64,000 nt of DNA from Selaginella tamariscina (GCA_003024785.1 PUQB01000137.1:1-64000), one strand, 5' to 3'. Shown: positions 1-15,350, numbered from the stretch's first letter. Program-made: numbers and translations. Notes: a model not told the origin generated them from the sequence alone.

Positions 1-1220
1 TGCCACATGTGCCGCTACTGCCACATGAGCTTGAGATAACGTGTCCATGTCCACCATGCTAGATCCTGGTCGATGAACAACCTAAAATCGATACCTTTGC
101 ATAATTAAAGCCCAACGTGCAAGTCATCCCCTCATATTTCTCCTCTTCATGATCAAGTTGATTACAGCATGATCGGTTTCCAACAATCTGTCATAGCCAT
201 GTAAATACGCATAGAACTTCTGAAAGGCCCATACGACTGCCAGGAATTCCTTATCCGTGGTGGAATAGTTTTTCTCTGCATCATTAAGGCTTTGACTTGC
301 ATAAGCAATTGGGTATCGTTGACCATCGGGAGTCTTTTGCAGTAGATATGCTCCCAACCTGACATTGAAGCATCAGTCTGAAGAATAAAGGATCTATTGA
401 AGTCCAGATATCACAACAAAGGTGGAGATCCTAGCCGCACCTTAACGTCCTCGAACGCCTTTTGACACTTCTTGGACCATAGGAATCAACCTCCTTGTTT
501 TAACAATCCTCGCAATGGGGCTGTCAAATTCGAGAACCACAGAACAAATCTCGTTAGCTATGTTGCCTTCCCCAAGAAATGTTGCAATTCCACCACTGAC
601 TTAGGAACATGAAATTCTCATATAGCCAAGGTCTTCTCGGGATCCGGCTTCACATTCTCTACCGTGATGATGAATCCTAGGTACTTCATGGAGGTACATC
701 CGAACTTGTAGTTTTGCTCTTTCAACTTCAGTCCGTATTACACCAATTGTTGCAAGACCCATTCTAACTGTTGAAGGTGTTCTTTCCATGTAACAGAGAG
801 TGAATCAGAAAGTCGTCAATATATGCACGTGCAAATTCTTTAAAGCCATCCAATAATCCATCATCTGCTGAAAGGTTGTTGGGCCCTAACCAATCCAAAT
901 GGCATAACTGTAAACTCGTATAAGCCGGATGGTGTTTGAAATGCTGACTTTGCTGCATCTTCAAGAGTCATAGGGATCTACTAATAGCTAAAAGCCATGT
1001 CAATGATAATGAAGTATCGGTTGTTCCCAATACATTGACCAAATCATCAACCCTCGGTAGTGGATACGAATTTGAAATAGAAACATTATTTAAATGGTCG
1101 AAAGTCGATAGTGAAATGTGTAATCCCATCCAGCTTAGGAACTAGGTATTGTTCTGCCGCCCATGGACTTCAGTAATTACATATCACCTTAACTCCAGCA
1201 TCCGGAGTGTCCAAGTCCAT
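1..1220 (-). mobile_element. Ty3/gypsy pol fragment of array unit A (RT and RNase H), decayed
   Basis: The minus strand carries gypsy pol pieces in order from right to left. A reverse transcriptase remnant lies at about 850-1190. RNase H lies at 124-357, with the motif YPIAYASQSLNDAEKNYSTT followed by DKEFLAVVWAFQKF and a THAV-like 'ETDHAVI' segment, all typical of gypsy RNase H. Frames are broken by many small indels. The same block recurs at about 13141-14360 and 22627-23870 with high identity, so it belongs to the tandem unit. Its left end is cut by the window edge. It is a relic with no complete ORF. Confidence 0.8.
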
Positions 1221-1419
1221 AGTAATGCTCGTACTTTATTACTGTAACACATACACAAGCATAATCAATAGCAACCTCTAAATTCAAGGGCTGGGATTGA
1301 AGATTTGTGGCTGAGGTGAAGCTTTAGGAAACCTGTATAAGACTGAGAAATAATTTAAATCATTGTACCTTTTGATAGCTTGATTTTTCTAGGGACCGGT
1401 AGGGGAACCTTACTTATCT

Positions 1420-1800
1420 TCAAGAAAGCTGAAGGTTCGCTGTACACTTTGGTAAGGCTGAAAGAGTAGAGCAGAATAAATAGAAACTGCAAGGGCCATC
1501 TATAACATAAAATGAAAAATCAGAACATGGCTTCTTAAGTACTACAAAATGTCCAACAAAAAAAAACAAGGATACTGTATACAATATGTATATATATGTG
1601 TGTGTCCTACAAAACAAGTTACACACACGTGTATATATATATGAAAGAGAGAAGAGAAATTAACGATGAACTTTATTGCAGCATAATGGAAAGGAGTATT
1701 AATGTTATTATATTGGACAAATATTGACATTGTCACTTACTATGTGTCATTGACATAATAAAGAGTGTTTAATTAAAATATCTGCCACAAGCATAAAATG
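1420..1800. other. Unit A spacer downstream of the subtilase, shortened
   Basis: This AT-rich stretch joins the gypsy fragment to the 3' end of subtilase copy A. Units B, C and D carry about 650 bp here (for example 14690-15350) that A lacks. The A junction runs from 'cctacaaaacaag' directly to 'ttacacacacgtg'. No gene is visible. Confidence 0.6.
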
Positions 1801-1806
1801 CACTTC

Positions 1807-4391
<2,585 letters not shown>

Positions 4392-4399
4392 CGTACTTG

Positions 4400-5850
4400 G
4401 AGATGAATATGCAGGCAGCCAGCCATTTAAGCAGCCTCTTCAGTTTCTCCGGCTACATCTCCAATGCTAATTGGTTGTTTGTTTGTGACCACAATTGTTT
4501 AGAGCCAGTAAATAAATTAATTGTATCTTAGCTTAGTAAGGAAAGAACAAAAAAAAAACTTAAAATATGTAAAATGGCTAAGTTTTCTCTATTGGTGAAG
4601 GTTTTAAATTACATTAATATTTCTTGTGAATTCTTAATTGTTTTTCTTTTCTAATGTAAAAGGGGTGATACTATCACTCGCGTTCTTAAAAGAAAGGGAA
4701 TGGCAAGGACAATGACTTTCCCTTTAAATTTTAACCCTAATTCGGTGATGTGATAGTCTGTAATAATACTATTGAGAAAACTTTAGTAATATGAAAAATC
4801 AACATTTTTAAACTCATAAAATTAAAAATATCAGAAGTTAGGTAAGAAAAACTAGATTAAACAATATAAAGAGTTTTATATAAAGTCACGTTTAATTGAA
4901 AACACATCAACTAAAAAAACGTATATATCAGAATGACATATAATAGCTTATATCAGAAATTTAAGTAATAAAATTAAACATGTAAACATACATAAAAGCT
5001 ACATAAAAGAATTTAAAAACACCAACATATAAAGACTTTCCCCTTATTGTCACAATTGCTAATAATTCGGTGATTTTAATTATGTGTAATAATATTATTG
5101 AGAAAATTTTATGAATATGAAAAATTAACATTTTTAAACTCATATAATTAAAAACATCAGTTAGGTAAGATTATACCATATATTAGAGTTACACATCAAC
5201 TAAAAAAAACGTATATCAGAATCACATAAAATAGCTTATATCAGAAATTTAAGTAATAAAATTAAACATGTAAACATACATAAAAGCTACATAAAAGAAT
5301 TTCAAAACAGGAATATATAAAGAACTATATAAAAGGCTATAATAAAATTCAATTTAAAAATGAATTAATAAAACATTAATTGTGTGAATCGTTGTATATA
5401 AAAATCAGATTGGGATTTTTGATTTTGTCTGTGATTTTTGTTAAGGTTTTTCATTTAAAAGAAAAATAAATCATATTTTTCAATTTCATAACAGAACATA
5501 TTAAAAACTATGTAAGAAGACCAACTTATTTAACAAAATTTAGTTTAAAATTGACCAATAAATTATTAGAAAAAAAATAATAATAAATCGGGAATTTCAA
5601 TATGACTTTTGTATATAACGATTCACACATTAATTACTTATACAAAAATACTATTATTTTAACTTCCTGCATTAAAAAGTAAAATACAATATCATGCAGA
5701 AGGCTGGTTGAATTTCTGAATTGGTGGAAGCGTAACTTGCCAAAAGGACAGACACGTTCGACCGCGAATATCAAAAAGCTCTTAAATACAGAGGTTGCCC
5801 TCGGAAGCTTGGCGAGAGCCTGACTATAGAATGCTGAGGTGCTTGTTAGA
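4400..5850. other. AT-rich 5' flank of subtilase copy A
   Basis: This is very AT-rich noncoding DNA upstream of copy A. The stretch at about 4961-5160 is imperfectly repeated at about 5215-5330, sharing 'aagtaataaaattaaacatg' and 'cataaaagctacataaaaga'. It is nearly identical to 18100-19540 in unit B, and related to 27650-28680 (C) and 37890-39000 (D). No gene or RNA is visible. The subtilase promoter should lie at its left edge, but I see no convincing TATA box. Confidence 0.6.
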
Positions 5851-5854
5851 TGTG

Positions 5855-6425
5855 TCTAAAGATGCTGAACAATCACTCTACACGTAAGAAAAAACTTAAT
5901 TAAACACTTGAATTGCTAACCATTATAGAATTATAAATTTAGATTAGAATAGCCATTACAAACGTTGTAACTAAAATGAAAATAATACATGAAATTGAAA
6001 ATATTAAAAAAAAAATTAATTAATACTTATGTATAAATTATTAATATTTTAAACATACATTTTAAAAAATATTCTTTCTTTAAACATATATTATTCTAAA
6101 ATTATTTTTTATATTAAAAAATATTAATTAAATAATTAAAATTATTAATTATTAAAAAAATGAGATTATATACATTTTCATTTTAGTTACAAAGTATATT
6201 ATTGTTCTTTCAATATTGCACATAACCTTTACTATATGATCTATTTGGGAGTCCCTAGTGCCAAAATTACATTTGAAGTTTTTATATTGGCAAAACTGAA
6301 TTTTTATAGTCAGCCTTGGTTAATAATCAGGGAATTGCATTTTTAAATGTCTTCCAATTCTTAACAACCTCCATAGATTTTTGTTGTCCCCCCTAAATCT
6401 TTGGATAAAGCACGTGTGAGATATA
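5855..6425 (-). mobile_element. hAT transposase 3' scrap in array unit A
   Basis: Blocks at about 5860-5980 ('aaagatgctgaacaatcact') and 6240-6420 ('gggagtccctagtgccaaaa', 'caacctccatagatttttgt') match the C-terminal part of the hAT relic at 39885-40160. An AT-rich insertion of roughly 250 bp separates the two blocks. The same scrap is in unit B at about 19550-20130. The match shows that this end of the tandem unit was copied from a hAT-containing locus. There is no coding capacity. Confidence 0.65.
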
Positions 6426-6430
6426 TACGT

Positions 6431-6518
6431 TGTTACATGACATACCTTGCCACATATACATTTTAGGGCTTTCCGTTTGTGTCCGTTAGCACGGTGCGCT
6501 TGGATCCTGATTGTCTCA
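6431..6518 (+). repeat. 5' LTR of copia element 1 (88 bp)
   Basis: It starts TGTTACATGAC directly after the target duplication and ends GATTGTCTCA directly before the primer binding site. It is very short for a copia LTR and has no TATA box that I can see. Its last 23 bases recur at 10679-10701. Confidence 0.85.
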
Positions 6519-6542
6519 TGGTATCGGAGCTCGGATAGCGCC

Positions 6543-9500
6543 ATGGAAGGAAAGCCATCCATCCGCGAGTTTGATGGAGAAGGATTTGAGGGATTCAAGA
6601 TCCATCTTGAATCCTTTCTCTTATTTCATGGGTTGTTGGGGATTGTAGATGGAACAGAGCCGTCGCCAGCTCCAGGTTCTACTGCTGCTGAGGTACGTGA
6701 CTGGAATCTCCGGGATTCCAAGGCTAGAGGAAGTATTGCAATGTGCCTGTCCTCGAATGTATTATTTGCTGCTCCATCCATTCCCAAATCCACTGCAGCA
6801 GCACTTTGGAAATGGTTGAGCGACACCTATGGCATCAAGAGTGAAATGGATGTCTTCAACATCCATTCACAGCTAGATTCCTTGAGGCTAGAGGAAAATG
6901 GTAGTATCCAGACTCACATTGCCAAGCTCCAGGGATTTTTCACACAGCTTGCGGCTGCTGGGGCGAAGCATTGTCTCACGGATGAGCAGCAGAGGCTGCG
7001 ACTCTACAAGTCCTTGCCGGCTAGTTGGAAGAATGCAGTTGAGAGCTTGCTTCTCCAACCAGGGATGACTTGGGCAGATGCCGTGAGGAGTCTTCGCAAT
7101 ATTGAAGCCATGCGAAGTGAGAGGGCGGAAATGCCACATGCTATGTATGCTTCACAGGCTCTTGGTGATGCCAAAGTGGCAAAAACGTATGCAGCAGCAA
7201 ATGCCCAGAAAGGGCAAAATTCTGGGGCAGTAGCAAATGCCCAGAAAGGGCAAAATTTCAGGGTAGCAGCAAATGCCCAGAAAGGGCAAAATTCTAGGGC
7301 ATTTGGGCGTGCCAAGGCCAGACTTGCTAAGAATCAGTGTGCTCGTTGCTTGGAGATGGGCCATTGGGCTCAAGATTGCACTGCTCCAAAGCCTGTCAAA
7401 CGACCAATTGCTATGACGGCGAAAGCTAATCTACTCGAGAGCAATGGGACTGCTACAACAAATGAGGTTGACGAGGAACTCTACAACGCAGAGGCAGTTG
7501 TAGCACCGAGTAGGTGGCTTCTAGACTCTGGTTGTACTAATCTTATGGGCAATAAGAAAAGTCTTTTTGAGTGTTACCAACCGAACATTGAAAAGCATGC
7601 TGTTCATTTAGGTGATAATACCACCATCCCTGTGGAAGGCATCGGGCAATTTCGGCTCTCACTTGATCATGGGCGGACCATGACATTTGATGGTGCCATG
7701 CACGTCTCCACCTTGCGACGTAATTTAATGTCCATCGCCAAGATATGCGATCAAAGTGCAGTGGTAGTCTTTGATGCAAAGGGAGTCTCCTTGGTTGACT
7801 CTAGCGACTTTCACATGCTTGGTACACAGTTGCTTCGTGGGAAACGCATTGGGGACTTGTACGAGATTACTGCTGCCGACTCAGTTCAGGCCTTTCAAAC
7901 TGTGGAGGCAGATTCTCGTGCAGAGCTCTGGCACAAGAGACTCGGTCATGTGAATTACCAATCTCTTCAACGAATGAAATCACAAGGCATAGTTACTGGA
8001 TTGGATTTCCGACGTATCCCATCTACGTTTTGTGAAGCTTGTGTTTTAGGCAAGCATCACCGCCGAAATTTCTCGCCGAGTAAGCATCGAGCGATTGGAC
8101 TTTTGGACTTGGTCCATTCTGATCTTTGTGGTCCCATGGACGTGCCAAGCCATGATGGTGCGAAGTATTTCATCACATTCATTGATGACTATAGCCGTCG
8201 GACATGCATTCACTTCTTGATGCGCAACGAAGTTGTTGCGTTTCAAACATATAAGGCCTATGTTGAAAATCTCCTTGGCCGAAAGATAAAAGCTCTTCGA
8301 GTTGACGGTGGTGGTGAATACCTCAACAATGAGCTTCGGGGCATCTGTCGTGATGTAGGCATACGACTGCAAGCCACGGCTCGCTACACCCCCCAGCAAA
8401 ATGGTGTTGCAGAAAGGAAGAATCGCACTCTTGTCAATGCTGCTCGTGCTTTGTTAGCTGATGGACATCTTGACAAGACGTTTTGGCAAGAGGCCATAGC
8501 CACAGCAATGCATGTCCAAAATCGCCTTGCTACGGCTGCTTTGGATGGAAAAACCCCTGAGGCATTTTGGACAGGGTCTACTCCTGATGTGTCTCACTTT
8601 CGAGTCTTCGGTTGTGCGGCATACGCACATACCCCTGATCAACTTCGGAAAAAACTGGATCCCAAAAGTAAAAAATTCATCTTCATAGGATATGCACAAG
8701 ATGACACCATCGGGAGAAAAGCTTACAAGTTGTGGGATCTTGCATCTCATAAGGCTCTTGTTAGCACGGATGTCATGTTCAACGAAGATGACTTTCCCAT
8801 GCGCACAGAGGCTCTTCAAGATCCTTCTTTCATTGATGAGACTCAACTTGTTCCTTTGATACCACTTATGGGAGATGGTCCACTCTTGCCTCCGCCTTTA
8901 GATCCTATTCATGAGTTACCACTAGAGATTCCACTGGGGAATCCTCCACTTCTAGACATGCCTGAACCAGTTGATGCTCAAATTGAGGATAGGCCTTCGA
9001 CACCTCCACCTCGTCGACGTCGTGGCATGCCTGATCCGATGCCAATTCTTGATCAACCCCGGGAACGTCGACCTTCATTGAAAGTCCGAGAAAATATTGA
9101 AGTAGATGCTGCGGAGCTCGATGATTTTTGTGGTCTTGTTGATGCTGGCATCCCCATGACCTATGATGAGGCCGTCTCAGGGCCTGAGGCTCCATATTGG
9201 ATGGAAGCCATTGCGGAAGAAGTTGCTTCCATTCGGGTTAACGGCACCTATGTTCAAGTGGATTCAGCACCACCGGGACGACGTGTTTTGGATCCAAAAT
9301 GGATCTTTTCCAAAAAGTATGGAAAAGATGGTCAAGTGGTACGTTATAAGGCACGGTTAGTTGTTCGCGGATTTCGCCAAGTCCATGGCCTTGACTATGA
9401 TGAAAACATTCTCACCAGTTGTAAAAATGGCCAGCCTCCGTACCCTTTTTGCACTTGCGGCTGCTCGCAAATGGCAAGTCCACCATATGGATGTCAAGAC

Positions 9501-10680
9501 AGCCTTCTTGAATGGGGATTTGCAAGAGGATATCTACATGCATATACCTCTTGGTTTGAGGATGATGTTGCCTCTAGTGGCACTATATGGCAATTGCGGA
9601 AAGCTTTGTATGGCTTAAAACAAAGCTCCCGTGTTTGGTACCAAAAATTTGATGCTACCTTACGTGCTCAAGGCTTTTCTCGCTGCCATGCTGATCCCAA
9701 TGTGTATGTGAAAGGCCATGCCAAGAGCATGCTCATCGTGGCCCTCTATGTTGATGATTTGCTCATCATGGGTGATGACACTGATGCCATTGCTGCTCTA
9801 AAAGTTTCTCTAGCCAGCAATTCCAGATGAAGGACCTTGGCCAAGTTTCTTACTTTCTTGGCTTTGAGGTCACACATGATCCCAAGTCTGGTAGCTACAT
9901 GCTTAGCCAACACGTAAGGTCGAAGTCTTGCTGGATCGGTTTGGTATGCGTGATTGCCACCCTGTCAAGACCCCAATGGTTGTCGGTGCCATTGACCTCA
10001 CAATTGAGCAACCCGGTGAGCCTCTACCTGCTGGGACTCCTTATCGGCATCTCATCGGTTGTCTCACATATTTGTCCCTAATGACTCGCCCCGACATCGC
10101 ATATGCGACTATTGCCTTAAGTCAGTATAACACGTCACCAACCACCATGCATTGGCAAGCTGCCAAGCGTATCGTCAGATACCTTCGGGGCACTATGGAT
10201 TGTGGCATTGCTTATTCGGGAGGTGATGCATCGTTGACATGCTACACAGATGCTAGCTTTGCCAACAACAAAGGTCATCGCTCAACTTCTGGCATTTGCC
10301 TTTCCTTCTCAGGAGGTGCCATTGCGTGGGCTTCTAAGCGACAATCTGTGGTGGCACTTTCTAGTGCAGAAGCTGAGTACATTGCACTCACTTGGTAGCA
10401 GGGAAGTGGTTTGGGCTCGGGGGCTACTTGCTGAGCTGGGATGTCCACAAGCTGGCCCACTCCTTCTTGGTGCGACAACTTGAGCAGCATTGCCATGTCC
10501 AAGAACCCCGTCCACCATGCTCGCTCGAAGCACATTGAAGTCCAATTCCACTACGTGCGTGAGCTAGTTGATGGTGGCACACTGGCCGTCCAACATCTTG
10601 GGACAAAGGACATGCCAGCTGACCTTCTCACCAAGCCATTGGGGCCACACCAGTTTCAACTCTTGCGCCACGGATTTGGC
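6543..10680 (+). pseudogene. Copia gag-pol polyprotein, frameshifted
   Basis: The ATG at 6543 (MEGKPSIREFDGEGFEGFK) follows the primer binding site. Domains in order are: copia gag; three 12-residue repeats starting NAQKGQN (about 7198-7305); zinc knuckle CARCLEMGHWAQDC (about 7339-7380); protease WLLDSGCTN; integrase with HKRLGHVN, VHSDLCGP, RVDGGGEY and NGVAERKN; reverse transcriptase with ALYVDDLLIM; and RNase H with ALSSAEAEY. The frame is open from the start to about 9410. An extra A there is compensated by a lost T near 9556. Further single-base shifts lie near 9826, 9925, 10398 and 10480. The integrase residues are present. The element is recent but not autonomous as written. Confidence 0.9.
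7198..7305 (+). repeat. 36-bp tandem repeat, three copies, in copia gag
   Basis: The core 'aatgcccagaaagggcaaaa' recurs with a 36-bp period at about 7200, 7236 and 7272. It encodes three 12-residue units starting NAQKGQN, just before the zinc knuckle. It is in frame, so it looks like a low-complexity linker expansion. Confidence 0.9.
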
Positions 10681-10709
10681 GCTTGGATCCTGATTGTCTC
10701 ATACGTAAA

Positions 10710-11090
10710 TATAAAACTTTGAAGGATATATATGTGTAAGGTTCTATAGTATATATGTAGTATATACACCATGTAAACTTGTGAGGTTCCATGGTATATA
10801 TGCCTTAGACTTGTAAGGTTCCATGGTTATATGCAGCTATGTAGACTCTACCATGGAGATGCATGTGACACTAGGATTTACTTAGCACTAGATACACTAA
10901 TATGGGTGTGCTAATCAGTATAAATGCCTTGTATGAGTCAGACCTAATCGAATCATATTTGGTAATCACATCTCTCTAATTGGTGGAGATGTTGGGTGGG
11001 TAATACTTTAAAGATTTAGTTTTTTTTAATATTTTTTTAAATATTTTTTTAGTTTTTTTTTTGTCTTCCTCTCCCTTTGTTGTTATTGTT
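10710..11090. repeat. Unit A/B junction with about 32-bp tandem repeats
   Basis: The motif 'acttgtaaggttccatggta' followed by 'tatatgc' recurs here about twice, and three times at 20190-20300 in unit B. The stretch continues into a T-rich tract before the gypsy gag block. It may be the remnant of a gypsy LTR or leader, but I could not pair it with a second LTR. No gene is visible. Confidence 0.6.
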
Positions 11091-11149
11091 CATGATGGCA
11101 AATGAAGAAAGGTGGTTATAATTGTTTGATGAGCTACAGTTGAGCGTGG

Positions 11150-12760
11150 TGAATCATATTGCTCTTTTATAAAATTCACTAAGGTATGTAGCAAAATGCT
11201 AGTATGCCGCAGAGTGCCACTCCACACCTTTTGAGTTTGAATCCACGTGTTTGTCCAAAGTTCTTCAAGGGAGAGCTGGAGCGGATGTGTACCATTGGTG
11301 GGAACACTTTCAAGGGATTGTTGATTATCATGGATGGTCTGGATCTCAACGGTTGCAAGCGTTCCCAATGTGTCTGCAAAGACTTGCCTTGTAATGGTAC
11401 AATGGTGTCCTCGTTCTCAATCGACAAAATTGGAACATCTTGTTCTATCGATTCAAGCAAGTTTTTAATAAGCCCAAGGATTCTGCTGTAGCTTTTCGTG
11501 AGCTCCATGGCTTGAAGCAAGTGTCGAGAGAGATTATTCAACGATTTGGGATCAAGTTTCAGAACTTGGTCAATCGTGTGGATCTGAGCATGAAAGAATG
11601 TGTACGGTTGGCTTGTTGTGGCCGACTCTTCACCCTGATTTGGCTGGCTTGGTGGAGGGATTTGGTCCTCAACTATAGAGGAGGCTTGAAGGATTGCACA
11701 ATGATTTGAGAACGTTGGTGCAACACAACGTGTATCCTGTACCAGCACTTATTCTTGGAACTTCTTCAATATTCGATCCTATTCTAATGAAAGTGGGTGC
11801 TATCTAGATGGAGGACAAGTCCTCAGGCCGCAGGAGGGGCTAAGGCCAATTTGCTGGTTGGCGTGGTCATGGTTGTGGTTGTGGGTGAAACATTCAGTGC
11901 TATGAGTGCCAAGGTTGAGGACATGTTGCACAAGCATGTGCAAATCAACATCAAATAGCTGCCATTGAGACTACAAAAGAAGTTGAAATGCTTTCTCAAC
12001 CGGAAAATGGGAGTAGTGCACGGGGTGTCAGAGGACCCATACACTAGGCACATTGCACCACCTCTAAAGAATTTGACTTATGTGCATAGTCAACACTTCC
12101 CGAAGCACCTTGTTCTTCATGCTTGTGCGGGCGTAGGGGTTGAGTTATTGGACATCGACCGATTTATGTTTGTGTTCTCAAGCATAGAAGAAACTCCTGT
12201 TTCAGTCTTGATGAACTTCGGATCCGGTATATCTTTTATCAATCGATCGGTAGTTGAGTCCCTGCACTTGCACACAGTACCTGTCGAGAGAACTTTAAAA
12301 GTAGTGTTTACTGATAAGAAGTCATTTGCTCAATCACATCGAATTGCTCACGTGCTATGGTGCTAGGATGATACCTATATACTTTCGTTGCAGGTGATGT
12401 CGAACCAAGTTCATGACATCATCCTGGGTGTCAATTGGCTCCGTGCAGTCAAGGCGAGATGACGTGCACGTTGTCTATCTTAGGATGTCCCCATTGTGGG
12501 CTACATGACATGCACCGCATGGCATGGCAACGACATTGCAAGGCATCATGGCGTTTAAGGAAAAGTCTTCTTCGAAGCCGAGCCAAGATATCAAAGACTT
12601 GTTGGCGAGGTATCCAAAACCTATTCAAACCCATTGTAGGAGCTGTGATCCCTTAGTAACTACTCGGCTCACATCCTGACTAGTACACTCGCCCAATCAA
12701 GGAGAAGGATATCCTAAATTTGCATGAGGGAGATGTTGGAGTTGAAGGTGATATATAAGT
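11150..12760 (+). mobile_element. Ty3/gypsy gag-protease remnant, unit A/B junction
   Basis: On the plus strand the order is: gag (about 11260-11700, with HWWEHFQGIVDYHGW and RFKQVFNKPKDSA); a CCHC zinc knuckle at 11898-11939 (CYEC, then QG-stop-GHVAQAC); a retropepsin-like segment at about 12195-12330 (SGISFINRSVVESLHL); the ILGVNWL motif at about 12420; and the linker before RT (about 12590-12730, IKDLL, ARYPNLF type). Frames break often. The zinc knuckle contains TGA at 11916-11918 where a residue is expected. The same stop occurs in the copy at about 21380, so it predates the duplication. Confidence 0.82.
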
Positions 12761-14360
12761 CCCGAAGTCTTGGGCGACACTCTGGACATGTATGAGTACA
12801 TTCATACGTGTCCTGCATGAGTATTATCGCAGGTCTTGCCACAATGGGGCCAATACAAGTGCTTCGAATTCGTTGGAATCTCATATGTCCAGACATTGGG
12901 TTGTTATGAAAGAATTGTAACTAAGAGTTAATGTTAACCGGTGGTGCCACCACATGACACTTGAAATCGTCTCCAACAAAACAAGCATGTCATCCATCAA
13001 TTGAAAGACTGTGCATATGTACGAAAGTTAAGATCCTCACCTCTCAAGACTTCACGCAACCTTCTGATCTACAGCTTTGCCTTCTGGGCCTCCTAGTGTC
13101 TTCCCGCCTAAGAAGGATGCGATCGGGGAGGGTGTTTGGTGCCACATGTGCCGCTTCCGCCACAAGAACTTGAGATAACGTGTCCATGTTCACCATGCTA
13201 GATCCTAATCGATGAACAACATGAAATCAATACCCTTGTAGAATTAAAGCCCAACGTGCAAGTCATCCCTTCACATTTCTCCTTTTCATAATCGAGTTGA
13301 TTATAGCATGATCAGTTTCCAACAATGTGTCAAAGCCATGTAAATACGCATGGAACTTCTGAAAGGCCATACGACTGCTAGAATTCCTTATCTGTGGTGA
13401 AATAGTTTTTCTCTACATCACTAAGGCTTGACTTGCATAAACAATTGGGTATTGTTGACCATGGGAGTTTTGTAGTAGATATGGTCTAACTTGAATCTGA
13501 AGTATCATGAAGAATAAAGGATCTATTGAAGTCCAGATATCACAACAAAGGTGGAGTCCTAACAGCACCTTAACATCCTCAAATGCCTTTTGACACTTCT
13601 TGAACCATAGGAATCAACCTCTTGTTTTAACAATCCTCGCAATGAGGCTGTCAAATCTGAAAACCACAAACAAACTTCATTAAGTATGTTGCCTTCCCTA
13701 AGAAACTGCAACTCGCCACTAACTGAGGAACAAGAAATTCTCATTAGCTAGGGTCTTCTCGGGATCCGGCTTCACACCCTCTACGTGATGATGAATCCTA
13801 AGTACTTCATGGAGGTACATCCAAACTTGCACTTTTGCTCTTTCAACTTCAATCCATATTGCACCAATCGTTGCAAGACCCATTCTAATTAATGAAGATG
13901 TTTTTCCCATGTAATTGAGAGTGAATCCGAAAGTCGTCAATATAGACACGTGCAAATTCTTCAAAGCCCTCCAATAATCCATCATCCGCTGAAAGGTTGT
14001 TGTCCCGACCAATCCAAATGGCATAACCGTAAACTTGTATAAGCCAGATGGTGTTCGAAATGCTGACTTTGCTACATCTTCAAGAGCCATAGGGATCTGC
14101 CAATACCAGAAGCCATGTCAAGGATAATGAAGTATCGATTGTTCCCAATACATCAACCAAATCATCCACCCTCGGTAATGGATACAAATTTGAAATAAAA
14201 CATTTTCAATGGCCGAAAGTCGATAGTGAAATGTGTAGTCCCATCCGGCTTAGGAATTAGGTATGGTTATGTCGCACATGGACTTTTGGAATTACATATC
14301 ACCTTCAACTCCAGCATCTCCCTCAGGTCGACGTGTCCGGAGTGTTAAGTCGATAGTAAT
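12714..14360 (-). mobile_element. Inverted Ty3/gypsy pol fragment of array unit B
   Basis: The minus strand holds, right to left: a reverse transcriptase remnant (about 13920-14320, with KSAFRTPSGLYKFTVMPFGL), RNase H debris (about 13300-13480), and a short segment resembling the zinc-binding start of integrase (about 12720-12960, TYECTHTCPEC). It lies head-to-head against the plus-strand gag-protease block. Both carry the start of RT ('gagatgttggagttgaaggt'), so the two halves overlap by some tens of bases as an inverted repeat. Confidence 0.75.
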
Positions 14361-14689
14361 CCTCATACTTGATTACTGTAACACATACACAAGCATAATA
14401 AATAGCAACCTCTAAATTCAAGGGCTGGGATTGAAGATTTGTGGCTGTTTAAGAAACATGTATAAGACTGAGAAATAATTTAAATCATTGTACCTGTTGT
14501 AGGGGAACCTTACTTTATCTTCAAGAAAGCTGAAGGTTCACTGTACACCTTGGTAAGGCGTGAATTCTGAAAGAGTAGAGGAGAAGAAATAGAAACTGCA
14601 AAGGCCATCTATAACATAAAATGTAAAATCAAAAAGACAAGGATACTGTATACAATATGTATATGTGTGTGTGTCCTAAAAAACAAGAC

Positions 14690-15350
14690 AATGGATATTA
14701 TTGTTAGACATTCTATATCATGGTAATAACTGTGTTTGTACAAGTGTGAATTTTATGTGGCTTAACGAGTTTATGTTTGTCTGTACGTCATTACATAATT
14801 CTATCAAATGATGAGTAAAACATATTATTAATTACATGTGATTGTTTTTTTTTCACATGTTTTAATAAAATATAGTGTCAAAGAAATAATATACATTTAA
14901 GAATAAAATTAAAAAAAGTTTAATATGTATGGTCTGTTTAACGAGCATAAGACGAGAAAGTACTTAAATGTTACAAGAGGTACATATACGTAACATTTAT
15001 GCTATGTATAAATGTTAAGTTATGCACCACACATTGCTAAAGAAAACGTTACGTATATGTACCTCTTGTAGCTATTATATGTATACACAAAGTACATAAA
15101 CCATACAAACATATAGACATAAAATGTAAAATTTTATAATAAATTTTCAAATTAAGTCCACCACACATTGCTAAAGAAAACGTTACGTATAATGTAAAAT
15201 TTTATAATAAATAAGTATAAAGCACGAACATTACCGGGCCAGAGTTCCAGGCGGAGATCCCACAAGTATTAAATTTAGCAAATCATAAAGAACCGCTTGG
15301 TTGTCTTACTATATGGCCTCATCAAGTGAAAGTAAGTTCCATATCTCTCC
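14690..15350. repeat. Hairpin-bearing spacer segment present in units B-D
   Basis: It contains an inverted repeat 'tacaagaggtacatatacgt' (about 14973) against its reverse complement ending 'gtacctcttgta' (about 15071), with a loop of about 55 bases. It also contains two direct copies of 'caccacacattgctaaagaa' followed by 'aacgttacgtat'. The same segment is at about 24500-24770 and 34810-35060, but is missing from unit A. It could be a small nonautonomous element. No gene is visible. Confidence 0.6.

Larger units (their letters stand above)
6426..10706 (+). mobile_element. Ty1/copia LTR retrotransposon 1 with 5-bp target duplication
   Basis: The insertion is bounded by the target duplication TACGT at 6426-6430 and 10702-10706. 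The empty site is preserved in unit B at 20131-20135, within 'atatatacgtaaatata'. The 5' LTR (6431-6518, TGTTACATG...GTCTCA) is only 88 bp. The primer binding site TGGTATCGGAGC (6519-6530) follows with no spacer and matches the initiator-Met tRNA type. The 3' terminal repeat is only the last 23 bp of the LTR (10679-10701), so most of the 3' LTR and the polypurine tract are missing. The internal part codes for gag-pol. Confidence 0.93.

Noticed and set aside
7004..7373. Minus-strand ORFs rich in FCPFWAFA or PFLGIC repeats
   Set aside because: They are antisense shadows of the 36-bp repeats in copia gag.
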